This document shows positions 10,891 through 22,624 of a stretch of DNA of 64,000 bases, one piece after another. The position numbers were made by a program, and so were the translations under genes. The notes under the pieces were generated by a model. The model saw nothing but the letters and a program-made list of their open reading frames with translations. It was not told the DNA's origin and searched no databases. The DNA is from Brachionus plicatilis (lineage: Eukaryota > Rotifera > Eurotatoria > Ploima > Brachionidae), in NCBI GenBank assembly GCA_010279815.1, contig QEOQ01000590.1, forward strand, positions 489,149-553,148, written 5' to 3'. Positions within the stretch are counted from its first letter, which is position 1. Each line of letters starts with the position of its first letter.

Positions 10891-12087
10891 TTATTTAAAA
10901 AAATTAAATATGTTTGAAAAAAAATTGCTAAAACATGATTTAGATTTGCTATTATAAATTTTTGGATTTTGTTCCGAAATTGAACTCTTCGAAAAACTAA
11001 TTGATACCTTGGATACAAATGAATTCTGCTTTAAAGAGCTATTTTCAAATGCTAAACTGTGAATGAGCATCATTTTTGAAAAACAACGTTGATCCTCATA
11101 GCCGATACTCTTTTCAAGGAAATGCTGATGCTTCTTTAACCATCGACGGTACCTTTCAAGATTAAGAGAAGATTTTTCATCAAATTTTATACTACTTATA
11201 TCTAAGCCTTCAAATATTGAATTTGGAAAATCAATTGAAGAATTGATTGGAGTTGAACTACGATTCTGTTTAAAGCGATTGTTACATATTTTATACCAAT
11301 AATAAATGGCTTCTATTTGGTAGGCTTCTTTTACATTTAGGTAATGATTTGTGATCCAGTTTTGAAAGCTTTGATCAACAAATCTCACTGCTTTTTCTTC
11401 AAGATCTGAATTAAGTACTATTTTTTTTAATATTTGGATGATTTCATAAAATTTTTCTTGTTTTAAATCTGGATATGATGCTTTTAATTTTTTAAATAAA
11501 TTTGTAACTTTTACAAAATTAAACGATTTTATTGATATAATGCTTAGTAATGATTTAACAATGTAGATATTTGTTTTATCAAAAGCACTTTCCAAAATAT
11601 TAATAACAAAATGATATAAACAATTTCTATTTAAATTGTTATATTCTCTAAAGTTTTGTAAAAATTTTGAAAAAAACAAAAGATTGATTTCTTTTTTGAA
11701 CACAAATTGGTTACTTAAAGCTAAATTTTTCATACATAAGCAATCTGAACCTACACTTTCTAATGAATTATCTAAAAAAATTTCCAAATTTTTTCCTAAA
11801 TTTTTAATTGTAAAAATAATATAAAAATACTGAGACAATTCTTCTAAATAAGCTAAGATTGGATTATTGAACTTAAGATTTTCAAGATCATGAAGAACTA
11901 TTAAGCAATCTGAAGGTCTATTTCTCTGTCGCACATAACTAATAAGAGAAATTTTTAATTTTTCTAGACTAAATGTTGATTTGTCAAAATAACAAATGTT
12001 GTAGTTTCTCTTAAGTAAATGTTTAAAAGATAATTCTTTATTTTTATCATTTGTCAAAAGATAAATTTCATAATCAGCAGTATTCAT
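10891..12087 (-). CDS. Orphan intronless gene, 398 aa
   Basis: An uninterrupted 398-codon frame in DNA this AT-rich is very unlikely by chance, so I treat it as a gene, but I do not recognise the family. Residues about 60-68 read DCLIVLHDLEN, followed by FYIIFTIKNLG. A hydrophobic strand ending in D is reminiscent of a Walker B strand of a P-loop ATPase, but no Walker A loop is visible, so that is only a resemblance. The middle is helical and Lys/Leu/Asn-rich. The C-terminus is Ser/Lys-rich, then hydrophobic (FSNFFSNIFNFF). No signal peptide or clear membrane segment. It converges on the sulfotransferase gene with about 95 bp between stop codons; both are intronless. Confidence 0.65.
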   Translation of the reverse strand: MNTADYEIYLLTNDKNKELSFKHLLKRNYNICYFDKSTFSLEKLKISLISYVRQRNRPSDCLIVLHDLENLKFNNPILAYLEELSQYFYIIFTIKNLGKNLEIFLDNSLESVGSDCLCMKNLALSNQFVFKKEINLLFFSKFLQNFREYNNLNRNCLYHFVINILESAFDKTNIYIVKSLLSIISIKSFNFVKVTNLFKKLKASYPDLKQEKFYEIIQILKKIVLNSDLEEKAVRFVDQSFQNWITNHYLNVKEAYQIEAIYYWYKICNNRFKQNRSSTPINSSIDFPNSIFEGLDISSIKFDEKSSLNLERYRRWLKKHQHFLEKSIGYEDQRCFSKMMLIHSLAFENSSLKQNSFVSKVSISFSKSSISEQNPKIYNSKSKSCFSNFFSNIFNFFK

Positions 12088-13264
12088 TTTTTAATCAGTT
12101 TTTAAGCTGAATCTATTTTTAAGTATATTGATTATTAATTTTTTGTTATTTTTTGCCAGGTTTTGCAATTTTTTGAAAGACTGGAACATTTAGCTAAGTG
12201 TTTGCAAATTTTTGTCCAATTTTGCCCATTCTTGAAATTTATTGATCAAGTTAAAAATTTTAAAAATTAATCAATTACTCTCAATGAAAAACCCTATTTA
12301 TATTGAATATCAATTATATCTGAATTTTTAAATTAATCTTTCTTTTTCCTTAAAATTGAATTTTATTAAAATTTCAATTTTTATTTATTTTAATGAAAAA
12401 AAAATTAATAAAAAATTCGCTTCAAGGGTGAAAAATTTAAATAAAAAAAACGAAATTTAAAATATGATCTGAGTGCTATGCACTTAAAAAGCGAGTGTAA
12501 ATATTTTTTTCTCAGTATTTAGTAAATTTAAAAAAAATGCCCTTAGATTTTCGATTAATATCTTTAAGGTATCTAATTCTAAGGTTTAATTCAAAAAAAA
12601 TAATATATTTATTGAAGATTAAATAATTTATTTTAATAAAACAATAATTAAATCGTATAATTAATATTTAAAAAAGGAAATTTAATATTTTCTAAATTTT
12701 ATTTTTGAACTTTTGAACTTTAAATTTTTAAAAATCAAGGATATAATAACTCATTTTTTTTTCTCAAAACGCCAAATTACTTTTCAAAACTAAATTACCC
12801 TAATTTCGATTTTTACTTTTAAATTTTTTTCTTAAAATTGTTTAGCGTACAATATAAAAAATAAAAATGATATCCTTGGTTTTGTTTTGCTTTTTGATTC
12901 TTTGTCGTTCTTTTTTTTTAACCATAACTTTTTATTCATTGTCTAAAATGCATTAAAATTTTTTTTTATTTTTTTACCTTGAATTTAAAAAATTTCGTTC
13001 CCTCATCAAACACTTACACTCGCTAGTTTGGTACTCAGCATACATATACTCACACTCACACTCAAAAAAAATGAATTAAATTGTTTTTTCAAAAAAATTA
13101 ATATATCACTGGAAAATTAGCTCACAAAAGCATTCCTTTTTAAAATTTTAATTTCTGAATTAAATAATAGCTTTCTATTAAGTCAAATTAAAGGTCTCCA
13201 TTTTCTAAAAAAATAATTTTTAATTGCAATTATTCTGATATTATAAAATTTATAACTTTTCCAG
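12088..13264. other. Intergenic, AT-rich, divergent promoter region
   Basis: Between the orphan gene and the glycosyltransferase start. It contains a short CA-type run (ACTCACACTCACACTC, near 13050) and homopolymers. No gene, RNA or repeat family is recognised. A 3' splice acceptor (TTTTCCAG) directly abuts the glycosyltransferase ATG at 13265. Confidence 0.45.
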
Positions 13265-14708
13265 ATGGCTAGTTATAAAATATTTGTATTCACAATTCCC
13301 GCTAGTGGTCATGTTAATCCATTGTTGCCAGTTTTAAGAGAAATTCGAAAAAATGACAATATTGAAATAACTGTTTACTTAACCGAAGAATTTCGGTCAA
13401 AATTTGAATCAATTGGAGTAAAATTCAAAATTTTGAAAAATTTTGACTTTGTCAAAAAAGCCGATTTGAAACCGTTTGGCAAAAGCCGCTATTTTGAACT
13501 GTTCGATTTGGTAACTTGGTCCCTAAAAGCAATATCAATAAATTTTGAATATATAGCCCAAGAAATGGACCAAGAAAGACCAGATTTGATAATCTATGAC
13601 ACTTTTGGTATTTACATTAAATGGGCAATGGAGTATTATGTACAAAAATCAAGAAAACTAATTTACAATTGGCCTCTGCCCCCAATGATTGGCTTTGCTG
13701 CCACGTTTATTTACAATGAAAATATTTATCCCAATCAAATAGAAAAATCATTAATTTTTCCATACAATTTCCGCTTTTTTTATGATCTAATTCGAATTTT
13801 TTTCGTCAGTATTAGGATCTCTTTGAGCTACGGCATTGTGTTCATAAATCCATTGAATCATTTAAAGATGAAAGTTGACTCCCACACAAAGATCATAATG
13901 AGCGTTACATTTCCAGAACTTCATCCGAGATCTCATTTATATGACAGTAAAATTTACAAATTTTGTGGTTCTACCATTGAAGAGAGCTCCCTGAATCAAA
14001 TTTACTCAAATCAATTACAAAATGAACCTTTTAAAAGCCTTTTTGATCTTATTCCAATAAATTCTTTAAAGTTTAATAGTGAGCTGAAGTTAGTTTTGGT
14101 CTCACTGGGCACTTTGTTCAATAACAATTTTGAAATTTTTAAAAAAATAATTGATGCTTTTGAATATTTTGATGTAATCAATAGCAATAGTTCAATTAGC
14201 TTATCAAATTTAAGAGTTGTTGTCTCAACAGGAGATAAATGCTATGAAAAATTCCAAAATTTAATAAATAATAAAAGATTTAAGGTTAAAGATAATATCC
14301 ATATTGTTAGATGGTCGCTTCAAGTTGAAATGCTTAAAAGAGCGTCATTGTTTGTCACTCATTGTGGAATGAATAGTACTAGTGAATCAATCCATTATGC
14401 AGGTATTTTTAAAATAATTTAAATTTATTTGTTTTTTAAATCAAAACTAAGTTCCCATGGTATGCATTCCGTTGAGTGAAGATCAGCCGGCTGTAGCTTA
14501 TAGAGTTGCCGATGAGCTTGGCTTAGGAATTAGATTAGATTACACCAAAATGGAATTTTATGATATAAGTAGAGCAGTAGAAAAGATTTTAAATAATTCC
14601 TCATATTATGAAAGAAGTAAAATTTATTCTGAAATCTCAAAGCGATATGTTGGTTATAAAAGGTGTAAAAATATTATAACAAAGTTTCTTCATGATTATA
14701 GACAATAA
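13265..14708 (+). CDS. GT1-family UDP-glycosyltransferase, MGT-like
   Basis: Exons 13265-14402 and 14452-14708 are joined across a 49-bp intron in phase and give 464 residues. The fold is GT-B: the N-terminal acceptor half opens IFVFTIPASGHVNPLLPVLR, and the C-terminal nucleotide-sugar half carries LVLVSLGTLFNN, DNIHIVRWSLQVEMLKRASL, THCGMNSTSES, and VPMVCIPLSEDQPAVAYRV. The GHVNPLLP opening and THxGxNSTxE plus DQP arrangement look like bacterial macrolide-type (MGT) or sterol/ecdysteroid-type enzymes. It lacks the N-terminal signal and C-terminal membrane anchor of ordinary animal UGTs, so a cytosolic small-molecule glycosyltransferase is likely; donor and acceptor are unknown. The intron and normal base composition show it is settled in this genome even if its origin was horizontal. 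TTTTCCAG immediately precedes the ATG. Confidence 0.85.
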
Positions 14709-14928
14709 AAAAATTAAATAATTTTCAATGATTAGATTTTATTTAATTAAAATTTAATTATCTCTAAAGACAATTTAGAATAAATTGTTAAAACAAAGCT
14801 AATCTTTTAACTGTTTTAAATGAAAAAAAATAGATTTAAAAAAAAAATTATTGCAATAAATTATTTTAGAATTTGAATTACGCAAAACCAACTAACAATT
14901 TTTATAAATTTGAAAAACAAACTCAAGG

Positions 14929-16805
14929 ATGAACACTATCAGTCAAAACCTTTTTGAAGCTACAGGCAACGATCAAGTACCAGGTTTATGAAATAATGAT
15001 GATGATTTTGATGAAATTAATTCAAAATCATTGATTTTTAGCACAAGAATTCGCTGGTCACAATCAGATCGTGGATAGTAGGAGAAATTACATATCTTTA
15101 GATGATAAACCGGTTTCTAATTTAATACAAATCAAAACAAAACAAACAAGTTCACTAAAATAATTTCCATATTCTTAAAAAATTGATAATTTTTTTTACT
15201 TAAAGGTAAAATTTCGAAAAGATCGAAACCTGAGAACAAAGGTAAGATCATAAAATTCTGATAAAATAGCCAAATTTTGTTTTATAAATACTTTTTGTAA
15301 ATTAAAATTTGAAATACTTTAAATTAAGATTATTTAATTTTTTTCAAGCAATTGGAATAAATGCCAAGAACAAAGTATCTGAGACCAAAAGTAATATTTT
15401 TATTTCTCATTTAAAAATTATCAATTAAAAAAATTCATTTTTAAATTCAATTTTGTTCAATTATATTTAAATGATCAGTCAACAAAATTTAAAGACTATT
15501 TTAAAATTTAATGAGGTTATCGGAAAATTTCCTGCTAAAAATTTCTTTAATAAATATTAATTTTCACTTTCCATGAAAACATACTTAATTTTAAGTAGAA
15601 TTACTTAAATTAGCGTAAAATTTCTTTAATTTAGATTGAACGAAACACGGCCAAAAAATTTTAGTTTTCGTAATTTTTCGTAAATTAAATCTAAAACTTA
15701 ATTTTTTCAGTTATGAATCAAAAAATAAAGTAACCTTATTTTATGATATCGTTAACGTAATTTAACCTAAATTACGTGAAAAACACTACTGTTTTCATCT
15801 CATAGCACTACTGTTTTAAAAATATATTATCATAATAATTTAAAATTTTTAGTTGACTGACATGAAAAAATCCTAAATTAGATATTAAGTTTTAAATACT
15901 ATGTAGTTTTCAAAAGGAAGTCATGAAAAAAAAATCTTTTCTTTTATAATCATACTTTACTAAAGTTTTGTAAATTACAAAGTTATTAAAAGTTCAGAGT
16001 AAATTTATCTCTATCGATCGCATTTTTTAAAAAATTTTATCATTAATATTTTTTAAAATTAATTGTTCAGAGAAGAAAAGCAAAGAAAATGAGATAACTA
16101 TTAATGAAAACCTCGCCCAAACATATGCAATCAATAATGGAGAAAATATTGATGAATGTAAGATTTTAAATATTATATTTTCAATCACAAATTCTTATTC
16201 TTCATATATAAAAATGACATATATAAACGAGATAAAAAAGACTTATTTTAATCATAATTTAAAATTGAAAACGGAAATAACCCAAATTTCTTTTCATTGG
16301 GTTTTTTAGAAAAAAGGTGGTAAACCAAGGACAGATGCAAAAAATAATGAAAAACTCTAATTTTTACATTAGATGCACCTAAGCGAGTCATTTGACTCTT
16401 TTTATGCAAATCTAATTAATAAAAAATTTATTATACAGATAAATCTATTCAAAATTTAATTTTAATTGAGGGAAAATAAAAAATTAGCTAAATAAAAAAA
16501 ATTAAACTAAAAAATTGTCCTATTATTGAATTCATTTCTTATTGAACCCTTTTTTTTTCTATCATGTAAAAAAAATGTAGTTTTCTTCCCTAAAAAATTG
16601 TAGTGCTGTAGGCTTAATTCAGAAACCCCCTGAAAAATTCGTATAGTGCTGTAGTTTTGACCTGCACGAACCTTAAAAATTTTTCTAACATTAAATTATT
16701 ATTAAACTATCTTTAATTTTTATTTAAGGTTTTGATGCATTTATCCAACTTGCTTTAGATAGAATCAACGGTGTAAACATTCCAGATAAACTTTTTTTTC
16801 AATAA
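14929..16805 (+). CDS. Small multi-exon gene, unknown product
   Basis: I assembled six short exons by splice signals and phase: 14929-14983, 15042-15112, 15206-15241, 15369-15390, 16071-16157, 16729-16805. They give a 115-residue protein starting MNTISQNLFEATGNDQVPAQ and ending ALDRINGVNIPDKLFFQ. The middle is very basic (a KKKKSKENE stretch) and the ends are acidic or hydrophobic. No family is recognised. Support is the coincidence of GT and AG sites with one open frame and a sharp drop in A+T inside the exons. The 22-base fourth exon is the least certain; its alternative acceptor leads to a stop. It converges on the LRRIQ3-like gene. Confidence 0.42.
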
Positions 16806-17058
16806 TAGATCATTTCACACAAAATAACTGCATCAATTGAGCTCATTGAAAAGCTTGGTCCTAATTCAACACGGTCTAGCACGTCGCCTTACTAAAATAT
16901 ACTTAAATTTCAATCAACTTATTTTTAGTATTATTAAACTTTTAAAACTTTTGACCTTAAAAAATAAACTGATAATAACGAAATTTTAACGAATAAAAAG
17001 AACAGTATTAGTTTAATAATTAATTTTTATTAAATTTTTTATTTTCTTAAAAGGAAAA

Positions 17059-20000
17059 TTAATTTACAAGCTTAAATGGTCCGTCATTTGTGTTTAGCCG
17101 ATCCATGAACGCTGTCTCGTTTCTTCTTGGTACTTCAGTGTTAACACTATTGGGTCTTGAGTACTCGCTATTATGCAACATTGGAGACTCGAATTTATAC
17201 TTATAAATTCCTAATGCCTTTTGTTTCAATGGTTCGACTGATCTTAAAAGCTTAACTCGGTTCCTGGCGCGTTCTAAATGAAGTTCTTTATCATCTTTTA
17301 GCTTATTATCAATAACTGTTCGATCATTTACTGATTGTAGTTGTCTCATGTTGCTACGCTGATGGATAAATTTTTTGACCAAGTCCGCTTGACTTTCTAT
17401 ATCAGTTCTATAGTCTAGTACAAAGTTAGATTTTTGATTCATAATATTCTCTTTCTTTAATATAAACTCGTGTCTTTGTAAAGCCTTGGAAACGCTAATA
17501 TGTTGTTTGCTGAATTCAATAGCTAAAAGTATATCACGACGCCGATTTTTCTTAAAGTTAATCATATTTTCACGCTGAATTTTGACTTGTTTTTGAGCTT
17601 CCTCGAGATTTTTTTCCGCTTTTTTCCTCGCTTCGTCCAATTTTAGGCTTTCTTTGCGAGAATTGTCAATTGTTTCTTTTATTTGTTCCTCTTTATATTG
17701 ATCGATTTGTTTCTTCGATGATTTTTCACATTTCTTCGCCTCTTCACATTTTTTTTGTAGACTTAGTCGTCTATCGTTCATATTTCGTTCCTCATAAGCC
17801 TTGTCAACAGCTCTAAGGCATCCGACAGTCATGTTTCCGTATATTTTCTGAAAAAATCTTTGATCATTGGTCAAAAATTCTTCAGGTTCTACTTTTTGGA
17901 CCCGTTTATTTTTTTCTATTTGCTTGTGTCCATCGATGTCAAGAGTTTTTATGGCATTTATATCCCTTACTTTATCTTTAATAAAGTCATCAATATATTC
18001 ATCCTTAAACTTCAGAATGCTTTTATTAGATTTCAAAATTGGTAGTCGAAAATTCTGATCAAATTCTTCCTCATAACTATAAGTGTCACTTTTGCTTGTT
18101 TCTTTGCTCTTATTAATTTTTTTACTAATTTGGTCAATGAGAAAGTTAATATATTCGTAGTTAAGGTCATCAGGAAGTTTATCCGGATCAATTATTTCAC
18201 TCATGTCAGTAATCATTTGACTTATTTGAATAAGCTTTTTAGAATCAAAATTAGGATCTCTAAATATGGTGTTTATTAGTTCCTCTCTGAAGTTAAGTTG
18301 GGCTGATTTATGTGTTTTGTCTGCCTGTTTTTGATTTAAAGCTGGAAATTTTCGGCTTGAATCCAAATTAGTGCTTCCAAGAGTCGAATTTCTAATATCG
18401 TTAAACTTATCAATGTCCACAAACAGGTTTCGTCGTGTTCGATAGGCTGAAATAGGAGTATTATTACGTCTTGTGTCCTTAAAATAAAAAAATATGATAA
18501 TTGTTGTCGAAAAATTATAAAAAAAATTAAATCAAAAATAAATAAAATAATTTAAAATATTTTAGTTGAATTTTTAATATTTTTTTATGAACTCTAAAAT
18601 AAATAGAAGAATAAATAAAGAGAATATAATTTGATCAAGACCAAAAATATTTTTTTTCGTCATAAAAATCATTATTCAAAAGTCAGAAAAATTATATAAT
18701 TGGTAGGTATTGAATTCATTTTCAAATGTTAAAAAAATATATTGATCATTTATTCCATTTGTTATATTTTTTAATTCAATAGAAATTTTTAAGTTTGAAT
18801 AAATAAAAAAAATCCAGTATCTAATCTATTGTTGGCTACAACTTAAAAAATCAACACACTAATGATAATGATAATGTAATTAATGTTAATAAAAGGAATA
18901 ATGTTAATGATAATCTTCAATTTAAAAATATTTTGAATCCTTGAAAGAGTGTATCAATGTAATTATTATTTATTTATTTGTTTTTAATACTAAAGCTCCT
19001 TCAAATTAAAGATAAAAATCGAAAAATCATAAAAAAAGATTAAAACAAAAATATGAAGCAAATATAATAAAGTTAAAATAGAATAGGATGTATATTAACC
19101 CGTCATATCAATAATTCGATTTTCATATTAAAATGAATATAATCATCATATGGATAATTGAATTAAAGATTTTTATTAATTAATAATTTAATTATTAATT
19201 TTCACTTTAACTAATAGCTCTTTAATCTACAACTTATACGAATCCCTATATAATATGTCCCTTTCTATCCTAGTGGATAATGGGGAGGCGCTCATCTCCT
19301 TTTCCACCCGAATCCCTATATCCCGTCTAATTTTTTATGGCAATCAGTTTTTTTTATGACGATTTATTTATTGATTTGACTGCTTAATATTTTTCCAAAA
19401 TAATAAAGAAGATAATTAAAAAAAAAAAAAGTTATAAAAAGAGTTATTAAATAACTACTACAGGTTTTTAAACAGATGATAAGATTGAAAAGGTCGAAAA
19501 ATCGAAAAATCAAAAAGAAAAAGAAAGGCCGCTAATTAATTGCGGTATTATCGTATTAAAACATTAATTTAAAAAACAAAACTAAATCTTGTTTTTTTAA
19601 AAATTTTTATTTTATTAGTTTTTAAAAAAATTAATTTTTATTAGTACGTATTTTTTACCAGCACAACTAAGTAAATCAAAAAAAAACGAGTTAAATATTG
19701 CCTTTTTAATTGACCCTAACAGTCAAAGAGGTAAACATGAGATATATTGAGAAATAATTTAAATAAAATAAAATAAAATTAGTTTGTTAGTCTAAAGTTA
19801 ATGGCAGCGCGTTAGTCATTGCTCGCAACCTGGATTGTTTTATTTAAATTTTAGGCATTATAATACTGATTTCTAATTATGTGATAAGCGGTTTTGTGAT
19901 CAAAATGTTCACCAAAACCGACATAATACCAGACTTATGCGTAAGTCAGTAAGTCAAAGTCAAGTCAGACTTAAGATTTTTTTTTAAGTTAAGTCATTTG

Positions 20001-22448
20001 ACTTGACTTGAATTAGAATTACTTGAATTTTTTTTGGGAAAGTCAAAAAAAATGGATAAAAAGCAGGTTCTAATTCTAATTATGATTCTTTAGATTTTAA
20101 TATTATTCATATTAGAAAATTAATAAGAAGATTTTTTTATCAAATTCCTTCGAAAACAAAAATTAAATTTATGAAATTAAGTCAATTCAAAGTCAAGTCA
20201 AGTCAAATGACTTAACTTTAAAAAAATGACTTAAAAATGACCTAAATTTTTGACTTACGCACAAGTCTGCATGATACAATTGATCACATTTTTCTATGAA
20301 CTTTCGATCACATTATCGACATGATACAGTGAAAATTTAATTTAAATGGAATTATTCTAGCTGAACATTAAATTTAAGATTTGATTAGTAACTTTTCTTA
20401 AATAAAAGGATAAATTAGGATAAGTTTAACAGAATTAACTTTTTAAAATTTACAAATTTTAGAAAATTATCTAAACAGTAAATTTAAAAAGGTAACTTTT
20501 AAGATAATTTAAACAATAAATTAGATAACTAGATAATTTTAACTTAAGTTTCAAAATAATTTTGGCTACTTTTTTAACAAGAAATTATTATCATTCTCAA
20601 ATTTTTTTATAAAATTTAAACTTAAAAGTAATCATTTTTCAAGCAAAATCCAAAAGAGTGAAATATTTGAAATTTCAATTCCTTGTTTAAATATTAACTA
20701 GGACTATATTTTAAAAACTGAATAATATTATTTTTTTGGTTGAATTAATTTTAATTTCATTGAAAATAAAATTTATTTGAAATTTATTCTAAATCAACAA
20801 AAAAAGAATTTTCAAAAATTCGTTTAAATAAAACGCTCACGGTCAATATATCATATGTTATATAATTTTTTTTTTATCATAAATCAAATACCGGCTTATT
20901 TAAATTCATCATAGCTTGATTCTTATAAAAACTTTAAATATTTTTAATGAAAGAGGTTTACTTATAGCTTATTTTCAAGCTGATTACAAAAATGAATTTT
21001 TTTTTTTTGTTTTCGGAATTATAAATTTTAAAAATCAAGCTTTGTATTTACCTTCTTTTTTAGTTTGTATTCCGTGGCAAAGGACTCGGTAGTAGCGTTT
21101 TGAATATCTGAGTTTTCCATTGATCCTAGTTTTATCAGATTTTTTCGTTTATGCTGGCCTTGATACTTTTTAACTTGACGCCACCATTTCTGAATTTTTA
21201 CGACTGCTTGACTTCAATTAAAAAAGTAAATTAGTTTTAAAAACTAATTGAACTGATTTCTTGAATCTCGAAATGTATTTCAAAAAAAGAACTTACATTT
21301 TTTGTTGCATTTTGGCTTTAAATATTGTTCTTCTTATCAGGAATCCTCGAATGTATCGTTGAATTACAATGACTGGACTAAATTTGGCCAATATTTGATT
21401 TATTTGTCTCATTAACTGATAAGTAGCTTGCATTTCGGCTATAAACGAATTTTCCTAAAAAATAAATATTTAAAACATTTATTTCTTTAATTAATTGACA
21501 AAATACTTTAGACTTGATTGTCAAGTCAATTCGAAAATTTTCCGAACAAGCAGAAAACGCATTTTTAAACACAGCCTCTTCTATTATTTCCTCATCTGAT
21601 ATTACATGAAAATCTAAAGCCTTCAATTTCTAAATTAATTAATTTTTCGAATTTTTTTAATTTACTTTTAGAGTAACAATAGAATTGACTGCATGGTGTC
21701 TGTAATTATGCTTTAAACTAATTGGCGAGTCAAACAAAGTCAGTATTTCCAACGAAGGACAATAAGAGATATATTTTAAGTACTCCAACTTTCCAATGTG
21801 GTTATTATGTAAAAAAAGAATTTTCAACTTGTAAAAGCGTAGCCAAAATTCTTCACTGGGCAATTTGGAAAGCTTAATTTATTTAAAAAATATAAATTCA
21901 ATAAATTAAAAATTTTCAAATAAATCATTTACATGGTTAAAATTATTAATTTCAAAAAAATTTTTTTTTAATTTTAAAAAATTTTAAATATTTTCTCTTA
22001 CCTGATTATTTTGAAGATCCAGCCTGACCAAATTGGTACAATCAGCAAGCGGCTCAATGTTCATTAGAAAATTATTGCTTAAATTTAGAATTACAATGTT
22101 TCTACAAATCAATAAATCACCGATTTCGAATAGAGGAATTTTGGTCATATTTAGAAAAAGAATTTTAGAATAATCATTCTCTAATGATTCAGTTACTAGA
22201 AGTTTTGATCGTTTACTTTTTCGGACAAGTTTTCGGCACTTTTTTTCATCATAGTCGGCTTGTACCTTAAAAATATCCCATATGAGATCACGAGAAGGAT
22301 ACAGTAAGTATCCTATTTTTATAGCATCGAGAATGGCAGCGCGTTGCTCTTGGTCATTGGTCGCATCCTGAATTGTTTTATTTAAATTTTTGGCGTTGTA
22401 ATTGGACTTTTCTTCATTATTGAGCTTTGGAAACTTGATCGAGGACAT
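17059..22448 (-). CDS. LRRIQ3: LRRIQ3-like protein: LRRs, IQ motifs, coiled coil
   Basis: Six exons on minus: 22448-22002, 21872-21666, 21629-21507, 21454-21297, 21211-21052 and 18477-17059. All phases close, giving about 837 residues. The order is: N-terminal region; leucine-rich repeats (ILNLSNNFL, LVRLDLQNNQ, LKILFLHNNHIGKL); an LRR cap with KALDFHVISDEEIIEE, a phrase I associate with LRRIQ3; two calmodulin-binding IQ motifs (VIVIQRYIRGFLIRR and AVVKIQKWWRQVKK); then a long charged coiled coil with SVSKALQRHEFI. LRRIQ3 proteins are of unknown biochemical role and are linked to ciliated cells. The last exon is joined over a 2.6-kb intron on phase and strand alone, so it could be a separate gene. 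The usual protein is about 620 residues. TTGATTAG lies 2 bp before the ATG. Confidence 0.68.
19239..19321. repeat. Short direct repeat in a GC-richer patch
   Basis: CGAATCCCTATAT occurs at 19239 and again at 19309, 70 bp apart. The segment between them is GC-richer than its surroundings and contains a small hairpin (TATCCTAGTGGATA). It may be one unit and a bit of a tandem repeat, or the end of a transposon. It lies in the last LRRIQ3 intron. Confidence 0.35.
19800..19875 (-). pseudogene. Decayed copy of LRRIQ3 exon 1 fragment
   Basis: This segment is clearly related to 22332-22402 in the first coding exon: shared ATGGCAGCGCGTT, then a deletion of about seven bases, then TCGC and ATTGTTTTATTTAAATTTT. 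It lies in the last intron of the same gene, in the same orientation, 2.5 kb away. The deletion breaks the frame. Confidence 0.7.
19930..20275. repeat. Palindromic AAGTC-rich repeat
   Basis: Two blocks built of AAGTC/GACTT words face each other: about 19930-20035 (GCGTAAGTCAGTAAGTCAAA ... CATTTGACTTGACTTGAATT) and about 20175-20270 (AAGTCAAGTCAAATGACTTA ... TTTTTGACTTACGC). The outer tips, ATGCGTAAGTCA and TGACTTACGCA, are inverted copies. It looks like a fold-back element. It lies in the last LRRIQ3 intron. Confidence 0.6.
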
Positions 22449-22624
22449 ATCTAATCAAGCAAAAAAATAATATTTTCTAATTTTTAATCCCAAAATGTAA
22501 ATTTTGTGTTGAAATCTAAGTATCCATGGAAACTTTAGAGGTATGGTATGAAATAATTTATAAACTAATTTTAAAAATTGTTTATTCAATTAACAATAAT
22601 TTATATATATATAAATGTAAAAAA

